Below are positions 1 through 9,965 of a DNA stretch of 64,000 nucleotides, piece after piece. Position numbers and translations under genes: made by a program. The stretch comes from Apus apus. Lineage: Eukaryota; Chordata; Aves; Apodiformes; Apodidae. Within the stretch, counting starts at the first letter, position 1; every line of letters starts with the position of its first letter. The notes beneath the pieces are model-generated. The model did no database searches and had not been told where the DNA came from. It saw nothing but the letters and a program-made list of their open reading frames with translations. The stretch spans positions 21,709,001 to 21,773,000 of the forward strand of contig NC_067290.1 in the NCBI RefSeq assembly GCF_020740795.1. The letters are read 5' to 3'.

Positions 1-3000
1 GATTTCATCCCGGTCTGTAAATTATGTCCTCAGCCCAAGGGTGCTGAGAAGCAGATTTTAATAACAACGAAAACATGCTAACCTCCCTTCATGTGCTTCC
101 TTGAATAATGCTTACTTTTAGTTTCTGTCAATGGATAAGATAACTTCTTTTATGAAATTATAATTATAAAATGAATGAGAATACAAGCCAAATCTCACCC
201 TGTAGAATTCTACTGAGCATAACTTTTGGATCCAAAACACTCAGAAAACCTCCCCTTCGAGCTGTCTCCTTGGAGAAAAGAATCCCTGAACAGTGTAGGA
301 GCAGTGCAGGATTTATGACTTAGCATTGGACTGTACTCCTATTCATTCTGGCATAGAGGGTATTCCTAAGAGAAAGGGAATTCCTAGCCCCTACCTACTA
401 AAATGGGGGATTTGCATGCATTTTTATGCCATGTAGAATACCTGTACCAGTAACCAGGAACTCATCTACAATGTCTAGAGCCAACTTGGACCTACTACTC
501 CTGTTCTGACCAAGTGCTAGTGATCCAGAAGTCCATCCAGCCAAAAAAACAAAAACCCCCAACTTTTTTCGAGATCACCCATTCCTTGTTTGTGAATCTG
601 AAATCAGGTTGTTGCTGTAGCCAGGCATGCAGGCCTAAGACACTCTTTGTACTCATTTCAGTACTTCCTTTTTAATATTTCTAAGCATTCTTCATGAAAA
701 CTGCATTGCAGTCTCAGAACATAGATGTTCATTGCTGGGTGCTTTGTATTTTCATTCACTTCACACTAGCTGTTGGCATTTCCTGGGTGTAGTAACTCCT
801 GAAGATCTCTTATGGCATGACACCTGAGTTTAAAAAATTAGTATATTGACCTATAAATCAAAGGAAGCATTGATGGAATTGGAACTGTATTTTAAAACAT
901 GTCTTTATAAAAAGTGAAACAGAACACTGAAGTTGTTAAGAAGTCTGTTGCTAGCTCCCTACAAGGCTTTCTAGATAAGCTGCTTAAGCCAAGCGTGCCT
1001 TCTCAATACACTGTTTAAAAAGGATGTTTTCATCATGTGGTTGAAGGCTTCAGTAATTCTGAATAGCTTCTTAATCTTCCTTCATTACAGAGTTTGGTTT
1101 GTGATGGTTGGATAGTCTTAAGAAGAAAGCACCCCAGGATGAGGACAGACGGGGTACTGATGGCACAGTGTGGCCTCAAGCACCTGCCCGAGCCAGCCAG
1201 AGGCTCCTGCACGGAGCAGCTCCTGCTGGATCTAAGCTGCAGCCACATGTGCAAGCCTGCGATGCTGTCTGGATTAATTCAAACTGGAGAGAGGACTACA
1301 TGCTGATAATTATTTCCAGCTCATAATTATGTATTATGAGGACTTCCACACTGGAAACATCTGGCAAATGCAGATTTATTAAACTGCAGTCGTACAAAGT
1401 TCCAAAGCATGAGTCTGAGCTATCCTGTTGTCCCAAATAACTGACATCAATTCTATCATTTCTAGATAACTGAGAAAATTTATATGTCAACTGCTGCATC
1501 ACAAGTGAAATCTGACTCAATGGCTCAGTGCTAAGATGAAATACATTCATATGGAAGGCTATTTTTAATATAAAACTCTTAGCTGTTCCCTACTGCATTG
1601 CTTAAAGCTAAAAATACATCGGAACTGTCTTCACAGGGATCTTTGCTCTGGATGAGGGACTATTAGTTGTCCTGTCATTCTTTACTGGCCTGTTATTGTA
1701 AATTGCCTGTTGATCTTTGAGTTTAGTTGCCTTGCAGATCTTTCATCTGGAGACCTGCTCAGGAAAGCAATACTTTCATGGCCTTAGACTGGCAAAGACA
1801 GCATCTTCACAAAGCCACAGATGTGTTCTGCACATTAAATGCATGCTGTCTCAAACTCCCTTAGAAATCCAAACAAGAAGGAACATATATTCCTTTTTAA
1901 ATATAATTGTTACAAATGCTGTAAGCCCCAAGCTCTGCCCTCACTGCAAATCTGGAACAAGTGCACTGACATCCTAGACTCTTCTCAAATTACATCATGG
2001 TAATTAATATCGAAAAGCACATCTATTTAAGACTACCAATAAATTTTTCCTGACATATTAAGTCAAAATTCAGGAGATAACCACACTCTCATAGATTAAG
2101 GCTGAGGTAATGTCTGCATTCCACTGAAGTCACCCAAAAGAAGCTTTCATTTCCTAAAGAACTGAAACCAAGATTTTTCATGTGTGTTTTGTGATCCATC
2201 ATGTAATGCTGAACAGGGCAGGGAAAAAAGCTCTGTAAGATGACAATTTTTTAAAATGTATTTTGATGGGTAACAAGTCACGTTGCTAGAGAACAAATGA
2301 CTTCACTTCTCTTTAGTTTTAGCAGGTATTTCCACACCTGTTCAGAGAAGAGATGCCCTTTGTCTTCAGGAATTTTACAGGCCACATGAAGATCCATATT
2401 ACTTATAAGCATAACTAATCCAGTTTTAAGTGCAGTGCTTTTAAGGGCATCACTGAAATGCCTTCTGCCTCAGACTGTGGCACAGCACCCTAGAGAGCTG
2501 CTAAAATTCCAGCTCAAGTAGAAAGACGGGTTAAAGACAGGGAGTCTTATTTCTAGTTAGAATACTATAATGCTTTTTCAAGCACATGGCAGCAACATAA
2601 CTGTGTTTTAATATCTCGGGCTACACACCCCATACTCCAATGTACTGTTTATGGAAGTCCATGCCAAGAAAATACGAAATTGTAAGCCAAAAACTGGATA
2701 GTGTGATTCAGAATAACAACCCATGGTATAAACTTACTAAAATACAATCCATTACATTTTTTCATTGTTTTTCTTCCACAGCTTAATAAATTACCTGCCT
2801 CTCTGCCTTCACTCCACAGTGTTTGCTTAATAGAGGATATACAAGCTTGGCTTTAAGCAGAGAAAAACTTCCTTTTCTGTATGCTATGTTACGTAAAATT
2901 CAACATAATTACTTTAGATAATGGAAAAATAACAATTTCTGGAAGTTGAGCATGAATATACAGAGGTCAGCAAATAACCATCAGTTTTAAAATGCATTCA

Positions 3001-3070
3001 GAATGCAGATCTCAGCCACACATCACCTACATTACCTCACAGCTATTTGCATACAGGTCCAGAGGCAGTC
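1..3070. other. Non-coding DNA upstream of TRH
   Basis: No exon is recognisable on either strand. The open frames present are short, have no familiar protein motif and no coherent splice context. The sequence is AT-rich and largely repeat-free. The only local structure I note is a TAATTA-rich block near 1300-1345. Because this is the 5' flank of a hypothalamic hormone gene it may hold enhancers, but that is inference. Confidence 0.6.
1296..1346. promoter_or_regulatory. Homeodomain-type TAATTA cluster, possible enhancer core
   Basis: Within about 50 bases there are two copies of ATAATTAT. One lies in a perfect 10-base palindrome, CATAATTATG. A CTCATAA...TTATGAG inverted pair surrounds it. TAATTA is the classic core of paired-like, LIM and POU homeodomain sites. 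It sits about 1.8 kb upstream of the predicted TRH start. Function is inferred from motif density only. Confidence 0.25.
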
Positions 3071-3103
3071 CCTATAAGAACACCAGCCACCCAGTGAGAA
3101 CTC
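3032..3103 (+). promoter_or_regulatory. TRH: TRH core promoter (TATA box and CRE/TRE-like half site)
   Basis: A TATAAG box lies at 3073-3078, so transcription should start near 3103. About 35 bases upstream of the TATA box, at 3032-3039, is TTACCTCA. It is one base from the TGACCTCA element that in mammalian TRH promoters mediates CREB and thyroid-hormone-receptor control (site 4), and it sits at a comparable distance from the start. The placement matches a neuroendocrine TATA promoter. The start itself was not measured. Confidence 0.5.
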
Positions 3104-3240
3104 GGCAACAGTTCTGTTGGATACTCTGTGTGTCTGTCGCAGGAAAAGGGCAACTTTGAAACTTAGATGTGCAAACAGCTTTAAGGGACTAGACACCTCT
3201 TGGCTGATCTATCAAGCAAAAATCTGAAACTACAAAGCAG
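3103..3240 (+). other. TRH: TRH exon 1, non-coding (predicted)
   Basis: Begins about 30 bases after the TATA box and ends at a strong donor, AAAGCAG followed by GTAATT, at 3241. There is no long open frame. A non-coding first exon is the known structure of vertebrate TRH genes. A weaker alternative donor (AGAG followed by GTAATA) lies near 3382. The first intron would then run to an acceptor at about 4182 or 4270. Confidence 0.45.
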
Positions 3241-4286
3241 GTAATTTAACAAACACTTTCCTTTTTAGCTGATTTTAACTTTTCTTCTAAAGATTGCTCT
3301 GAGCCAAACAGCCAGTGTGATATTCTTAGGGCTGTTATCCAAGGACTTCATCAGAAGTGACAGAAACCTGCCAATAAAAGAGGTAATATACTTATTCTAA
3401 CTTTGTAAAATTGTGCATTTATTTTATGTTCTGAAGATATAATTAAGATGAATGGCTGCTATACTAGTACTAAAGATGTATTCCATTCTACTGAAGGAGC
3501 TCTGCTTACTGAAAAATAAATCCGTGATAAGTGTATTAGGAATTCCTGTACTAGCTAGAAGGCATAGAAAAACACTTATTATCTGGGCAAGATGTATCAG
3601 AGAACATGCTTATTACTATTATGTCTCTTAAAAAAATATGAGGTGCTTGCCCAATGCAAGAAATCTCTCTGACCAACAGAGTTTAGCTGTCTTGCTGTAC
3701 TGACATACACAAACATGTGGGCACTTGAAATATATAGAAACAGATATTAAAAAACTAATGGAGTATTAAAGTTGGGTTTTAAGTAAAGGTGGAATGAAAG
3801 TGCTGCAAATCCCAGTACTATTTTAAAATGAACCCTTAACAAAGAGAATTGCCTGGTGGAGATTGTTAGTGCAGGTATGTATGTGTGTACACCCTGTGGG
3901 AAAACAGGTAACACAAAGTTCAAAAGAGAAATTATTTTTGCCTCTTGGCAGAAGGCAAAGTAAAATCACTGGCTTTCAGAACTATCTGTGCATCAGGAAG
4001 TTAAGTGTTTGAAATGTTCATATTTATTCTCCCAGAAGAATGATCAGGTGCCTGGTTTTCATTATTAATAATTTACAGATTATTTGATAATATAAAATAA
4101 ACTGAGAGATTAATACCAGAAAATAGGAAGGACTCTCATAAGAGACTTCAATCCCTACAGAAGTGCCATATCTCTTTTTCAGTGTCTGGAAATATTGCCA
4201 TTATTGCTAGGTTTGTTTGCTCCATCCTCCTTCCCTGTTGCTCTCTCTCTCTCTCACATGGAAGCTGCAGGAACCCCTGTCCCACA

Positions 4287-6260
4287 ATGTCACCTCTCCA
4301 GCTGCCACTGCTACTCCTCTGCCTGACCTTGTGTGGTGTTTGCCTCAATGGTGGACAGCCCCTTCCAGAGGGAAGTGAGGACATGGGAAGAAGTCCCCTG
4401 GATGACATCCTGCAGACATCTGAAAACCTCCTTCTTCAGTCTGTCCTCAAGAAAGCTGAAAAGGAAGAAGAGATTAATAAAGGTAAATATAAAACACTAG
4501 GGACATCCATCTGGTTATGTGGGCATAGTACTTGGCTGAGATAATGAGATCCAATGTATAGTTCCCAGGTTCTAATATACAGATTTGTTATCCTAACTAA
4601 GGGGAAGGATAGGAGGTCTGCTGCAATATATCAACACAGAGTTCTCCAAAGGTGCTTGCTTCTCCAAGATCTCCCCACTTAGGCGATGTTGGACCATCAC
4701 TGAGCAGCTGCTGCACAGTAAGAAGGTAGAAGCCTGTCACAGAAAACTTGCCTGTCTGGCAAGTACTTCCCTAGGGAAGCTCTGACACATGGAGGACATT
4801 CCCCAGTTCTGGACACTGTACCTCATACGTTAACTGGAGGTGGGACTGCTGCCATTCCCCTGCTACCTCAAGCCACTGGTTTCTCCAGCCCAACAGAGGT
4901 GGGCTTTTCCGTGGCTGGGAAGGCAGAGCCTGCTCTATAGTCCCCCACCTCCTGGCCTGCTGCAGCTCTGCTCTCACTAGTCACAGCAGTGGGAGCAAAT
5001 CACACCTGGGGAGTGAAGAAGCAGAACACAGGTGCCTGCCACCAGCCAGGAGCACAGAGCCTTTGCAGAAAGAAAGAGGAGCTGGCCCCAAATGCCCACA
5101 GAGTGAGACTTCCTCCTCTTCACATGAATGGTGAGAGCTGGTCATGTCGATTCAAGACTCGAAATATTAGAAAGAGCTTAAGAATGAGTAAGAGATACTA
5201 ACAGAGTTATGGCTGGTTGCTGGAAATACTGAGCTGGCTTTCAAATGTCCACATCCCTGCTTCTTCTTGTGTCTCAGCCCTGTCCTTTCCCTGTCTCATG
5301 CTGATGTGCAGCTCTTCCCTGTACCCAGCCTTGGCAGCTGATTTCTCACAGCTGCTCAGCATCTTTTACTCACCTCCCTTTTCTTGAGTCTGACACATTT
5401 ACCAGAATCAATTCATCCGGCTTTGTCATTGGATGTCTTCTCATTTGCCTGCAGCCAGCTCCTAATATGTCAATCCATCCTCACTAAAAATGTGCCAAAA
5501 CTGCTTTGAGAGGTGCCATCCAGAGTGATCAAATTCCAGATCATAGAGTTAACTGCAATTACGTGGGAATAATGAGCAACAAATTGTAATCCTGCACCAG
5601 AGAACTCCACAAATTCCCATTTAATCTTTCTTAGTGAGGATTATGGGGGATTATTAACATTATTATTTTCCTTGGACAGAATCAAATCTGCCAGAATGGT
5701 TTTCCAAAAGACAACACCCTGAAAAAAAGTACCTAAGTGACCTGGAGAAGAGACAGCATCCTGGAAAAAAAGATGTTGAGGAAGACAAATCTTATGGAGA
5801 CATTCAGAAGAGGCAGCATCCAGGAAAAAGAGAGATCGAGGATGACCTTAGCAGCTATCTGGAGCTGAGAAAGCGACAGCATCCTGGCAGAAGGTCACAG
5901 CCAGATCAGAACACTGACATCCCTAGTGCACAGCTAACCTACTTGAACGAGTTATCCAAACGGCAGCATCCAGGCAGAAGGTCCCTGACCTACAAGCGCC
6001 AGCGTCCCCGCCAGAGAGGCTGGAATCCTGAGGTAGGCCTAAGTGACCCATACAGCGAGAAACGTCAGCACCCTGGAAAAAGGCACTGGAACTCTGACAG
6101 CCCAGATGATGCAGGGCCCTGCAACTTTCAGGACTCCTCCACCTGTAGCCAAGGCAGCTTGCTGCTTGATTTTGTAGCAAATGTTAGTAAAGACAGGGTA
6201 GAAGAAAAACATCAGCACCCAGGAAAGAGATTAGGATGGGAGAGTGAAACAGAGGAATGA
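4287..6260 (+). CDS. TRH: Pro-thyrotropin-releasing hormone precursor, spliced
   Basis: Precursor of pyroGlu-His-Pro-amide, the hypothalamic releasing hormone acting on pituitary thyrotropes. Coding exons are 4287-4482 and 5680-6260, joined G|AA to give Glu, for 258 residues. Either CTTTTTCAG (exon from 4183) or AAGCTGCAG (exon from 4271) could be the acceptor before the start codon. Residues 1-20 or so form a signal peptide with a Leu-rich core. The following [13 protein letters not shown] resembles the mammalian N-terminal LDDFLRQVERLL. Exon 2 carries eight TRH-like units: five canonical (KRQHPG plus KK, KR or RR) and three altered. Paired basic residues are prohormone convertase sites, and the Gly donates the amide. 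Length is close to the roughly 260 residues I recall for chicken. The C-terminal [14 protein letters not shown]...EE aligns with the end of the human precursor. Identity is essentially certain; exon 1 linkage is predicted. Confidence 0.96.
4483..5679 (+). other. TRH: TRH intron 2
   Basis: Bounded by a GTAAAT donor and a TTTTCCTTGGACAG acceptor. The part around 4740-5130 is noticeably more GC-rich than its flanks and contains short open frames on both strands. None resembles a known protein. No repeat was recognised. Confidence 0.8.
5706..6230 (+). repeat. TRH: TRH progenitor repeat array: five canonical, three degenerate copies
   Basis: In-frame units in order: 5706-5729 KRQHPEKK (Gly changed to Glu); 5748-5771 KRQHPGKK; 5808-5831 KRQHPGKR; 5871-5894 KRQHPGRR; 5958-5981 KRQHPGRR; 5994-6017 KRQRPRQR (His and Gly both changed to Arg); 6060-6083 KRQHPGKR; 6207-6230 KHQHPGKR (upstream dibasic site altered to Lys-His). 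Only the five canonical units should give amidated hormone by standard processing. The spacers are acidic or polar connecting peptides. Confidence 0.95.
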
Positions 6261-7156
6261 GAGAATAGTTGTGTATTGTTTGCATTTGGTGAAGTAAACT
6301 GCCAGATCACTAAAACATTCTGTTCACTCCCTTTAGGCTTCCTGCTACTTATCTCTGCACCTATTTTTCAGTGCATTAATGTTCCCATTTCAGTTAATGG
6401 CTTTGTCACACGCTTAAAGTAAAGGAACTAAAGGATCCAGTAGAATGGGACAGGCAAGTACTGAGAGTCTTCAACTCCCTCACTTTAGAAAGTTAAGAGT
6501 GCTCATTTCCCTATGGGCCAAGACCCCACCATAGTCCCACTGTGTGTGTCCTATTTTCTGCTCCCAAATGACAAAAACAGGGTCTTAAATATCTGTTCTG
6601 ATGCTACTGAAGGGGAATAATTAAATGGTTTCCTCTCACGTCAGTGAAACCAGGAAATTAATAGAGAAAGAAGAAAAGAACATATGCCAATTATTTAAAA
6701 ATTAAATTGAAGAGGTTTTCAATTCCAAATTATACATTACTGAGACCTGAACCCTTGTACACTATGATCTGTCCAAAAACTAAGCACTAAACAGAGATAG
6801 GAACTTTTCCAACTGGAACAGAATAGATGACTGACTCCATAGTTTGACTGGGACCTGGCATACAGAACCCCTTCTCATCTAAGAGGCTGCACAGTGCGAC
6901 TGGTTAATGCACCCCAGAGCATCTCCACTGCAATTGTGAACCTGACTGCCTACCCCCGTGCTAGGACCCCCACCTTTGGTGTGTCCACATTTCAGTCCTG
7001 TCTCTTGAAATCATGCCTTCTCCTCAGACATTTAAATATAAACCAAGCAGACATCCTTTTCTTCCAATAAGGATTTCTGATTTCTCTCCTCTCAAAGGAA
7101 TGCTTTTACTCTCCATGGCCAGACTCCCAAAAGTGTTCATTTGATATGAATGATTC

Positions 7157-7190
7157 AATAAAGATCAGTTGTCAACTCTGGGTGTCCTTA
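7157..7190 (+). terminator. TRH: TRH polyadenylation signal
   Basis: A canonical AATAAA at 7157-7162 is followed within about 20-40 bases by a GT-rich stretch (gtcaactctgggtgtcc). It lies 900 bases after the TRH stop codon and gives a 3' UTR of roughly 6261-7180. No earlier canonical signal was noticed in the 3' UTR. Confidence 0.65.
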
Positions 7191-8225
7191 CTGGTTGTGC
7201 AAACATACTGTAAAAGTGAAAAACATAAAACCAGCCCAAGCTAATAGATAGATAGATACAGATAGATAAATAAATTACTATCAAAAGGTATTTTTCTGGG
7301 CACAATCTTGCATGCTGGTGGTCTGCACATGTTCACATGTAACCTGTTGTGCTACTGAAGTGAGAAGATGGTTTGCATACAGATAAATCTCCTTTTTAAA
7401 TCTTCTATCTGTATGACACACAAAATTATATATTTGGGCTAAACCCATAGCAACCGTGTCATCTAGGTCACAGGGAACTTTACTGGAAGTCTGATTTCTT
7501 CTTCACAGGTCTGAACAACAGATTTACTGATTTTTGCAGTTATTGAGTGCACTGAGTTATTCCTGTCACTTCTTGTATATTTAAAGAGGTTAGGGCATGT
7601 CAGTATTTTGCTGGAACTTTATTTTTTATAAACAAATTATTATGTTTTCCACTGATATTCATCCTTTTCAATACCATCAAGACACATGAAGTGCCTCAAA
7701 TGTTCCTTCGAAACATGCTTCCCCATGCAGTGCTTCAAAGCACTTCCTCAGTTATAGAAGTTGGTTTTGCCATATGGTTTAGTTTCCCTGAAGAAGAATA
7801 ATGAATAATCTCAGAGAGTTTCACTGACGTTAGATGCTCCCAGGCTGATCCACACTTAACATAGTCTATCAAATTTTCTAACTTTGGAGAAAATATTTCA
7901 TTTCCAGCAGTGAATGAATGCTTCTTAAACTTCAGGGAACACTACCACACAGGAGTACCTCCACTTGCTATAAAATGTCCAAAAAAAGAGAAAAACAGAA
8001 AAAATCACCAAGTGAGTAAATGTGGGAAACAACAAAAATGCATTATAGTTCTTGGAAGACAAGGATGCTGCTGTGGCTGCTACAAGAAAGCCAAGGCAGG
8101 AAACGGGGAGAAGCATGAAAACCCAAGGTCAAAGTTTTTAATGCACAGCTACAAACAGCTGGTTCAGGCTATTCAGTTACCTTCTATAAGATCCACCATG
8201 CTGAGTAAATCCTCAATGCACTTTA

Positions 8226-8253
8226 TTCTCTCTCTCTCTCTCTCCCTCTCTCA
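8226..8253. repeat. CT dinucleotide microsatellite
   Basis: A nearly pure TC run of about 13 units broken by one CCC, followed by a further short CT stretch. Simple sequence only. Confidence 0.8.
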
Positions 8254-9179
8254 CTTACGGGAAAGGAAAGAGTGTGCTCTCTTCTCAGTGTGGCCAGTGA
8301 GAAGCTATCAGAACTGATTTTATCCAAGTCTAATTTTTCCATGTTGTGTATTTTAGGTTCTGAGTGCTTCAGTATTTTCAGAGATGCCAAGTTCTGCCAG
8401 GGCCAGTCACCACTTAAAAGCAAGGCTATCACTACTATATTTTTTAAGGAATTATTTCTGTTGGTTTTGAGTAGTTTTGTTGGGTATTTTAGTTTTGTTT
8501 TTTTTAAAGCCAAGCTTGAGCTGACAGCACTTTGCAGTAAAGCAGATTTATCATATAATTATGATTATAGGTGCAGTTTTTAAACCTTGCTTCATTTTGG
8601 AGTTGCTGAAAATTCACTTGCCTGGCTGGGAGAGGCACAGTGAAAGCAGACAGTGGGAGATCTCTGATCCATTTCAATTACTTAAAGCAAAAGGTCTCTG
8701 GAGAATGACAGAAACACTCTCAGGGATTCCTGGACAGGGATGGGGCCACATGTGAAAGTTCCCTTTCCAGGTAGTGTAGGCCAGTATCCAGTTTACATGA
8801 CAAAACACAGATATCCATTCAGAGAAGCATCAGTATCGGTCCTGATGCTGGCCTGACATGTCCATGAACAGAAAACAGAATAATTTGGAGGCTGAAACAT
8901 GAGCTTTTGTCAACGACCTGGGTTTGAAAATCCTAGAAACTCAAAGAGGACAGACACAGATGTACTTGCACATTCTGATAACTGCAGAGCAGGGCCTTTC
9001 AGTTCCTTGATGAAGTGCACTGTTTGTCTGTAAGACAGTTTATGGCCCTTCAGGAATGACAGCAAATCAATAGGTGGTCCGAAGGTTATGGAAGTCGGTG
9101 GAAAAATCTCCCGTGTCCTCTGCTGAATCTGGATTAGGTCCACAAAGCAAAGCTGTGCACTGGCCCTAATGTGGCTCCA

Positions 9180-9700
9180 CAATCATGCAAAATCTCATTT
9201 CCAGCTTTAATTGAGACTAAAACAACTGTGCACAGATGAGCTCTTTGTTTATTCTACTGCAGTTTTACATTTCTGGCATGTTACGAGTTATTGAGACATA
9301 AGGGAGTTTGATTCATAAAGAGCAACTTCTGCAAGTGTTTTCAAAATGAGCTTTTGTTTCAATGGGAGGGGAAAGTTAACGTGAACGAGCTGTATAATTA
9401 ACATTTCCTGCAACCATGTTCAAGTCTTCTCACCATTACTGTTCTCTGTGCCCCCTCCCACACACTCAGCAGTCTGAGCTCTTTGCTAACCCACCATAAT
9501 TAGCAGGGACTGAGTGTTTCCAAGGGACATGTGGCCCAAACAAACCCCTTTATTATTACTTTTAATGACTCATTAGTTGGAGAAAGTTTGAAACAATATC
9601 ATCACCATCGCTGGAGTCACTGCCTACCTGGTAACTCAGTTAACATTAAACAGCCAGCTGCAATTTTAAAGTGTCAGGACATTGCCACGAGTAAAAACTA
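9180..9700. promoter_or_regulatory. Homeodomain/POU-motif-rich block, possible conserved element
   Basis: Contains an octamer-like ATGCAAAAT, TTTAATTGAG, TATAATTAAC, CATAATTAGC, CTCATTAG, GTTAACATTAAA and similar motifs spread over about 500 bases with little simple repeat. This density of TAAT cores resembles developmental enhancers, and the block lies about 2-2.5 kb beyond the end of TRH. There is no open frame spanning it. Regulatory activity is inferred only. Confidence 0.25.
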
Positions 9701-9875
9701 TGATGAAAAGCAGCGAAGTGGGGAAGCACGGCAGGGCAGATGAGCCTGGGGGAGGCCTAGGATGAACAGAGACACCACGCAGAAGATGCAGACAGGGAAA
9801 TCCTTCTGGTTTTAGGAAACGGATATGTGGACTACCTGCATTAGCATGCCAAAAGGCAGGCAGCTCCAGGTAATT

Positions 9876-9965
9876 TCACAGGATCACAGAACTGTCAGAG
9901 TTGGAAGGGACCTCTAGAGAACATCTAATCCAACTCCCCCACTAAAGCAGGACGGCACTTGAAGT
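9876..9965 (-). mobile_element. CR1 LINE 3'-tail fragment
   Basis: On + it reads GGATCACAGAACTGTCAGAG then TTGGAAGGGACCTCTAGAGA and ATCTAATCCAACTCCCCCACT, then AAAGCAGG. This is the reverse complement of the conserved CR1 3' end, so the element points to the minus strand. Only about 90 bases of the tail remain. CR1 inserts are normally severely 5'-truncated. Confidence 0.9.

Larger units (their letters stand above)
7190..9875. other. Intergenic DNA downstream of TRH
   Basis: I see no gene. A short GATA-type tetranucleotide run lies at about 7243-7270 and a CT run at about 8228-8253. Open frames at 7910-8317 (+) and 8910-9182 (-) have no recognisable domain or plausible splice partners. The stretch 9180-9700 is listed separately as a possible conserved regulatory block. 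Confidence 0.6.

Noticed and set aside
5923-6180. Antisense open frame within the TRH repeat exon
   Set aside because: It is a shadow of the repetitive TRH coding sequence, with no independent evidence.
8910-9182. 90-codon minus-strand open frame (LSFLKGHKLSYRQTVHFIKE...)
   Set aside because: The translation looks protein-like at first glance, but I know no related family and no flanking exons could be found. A cross-species coding test would be needed to revive it.
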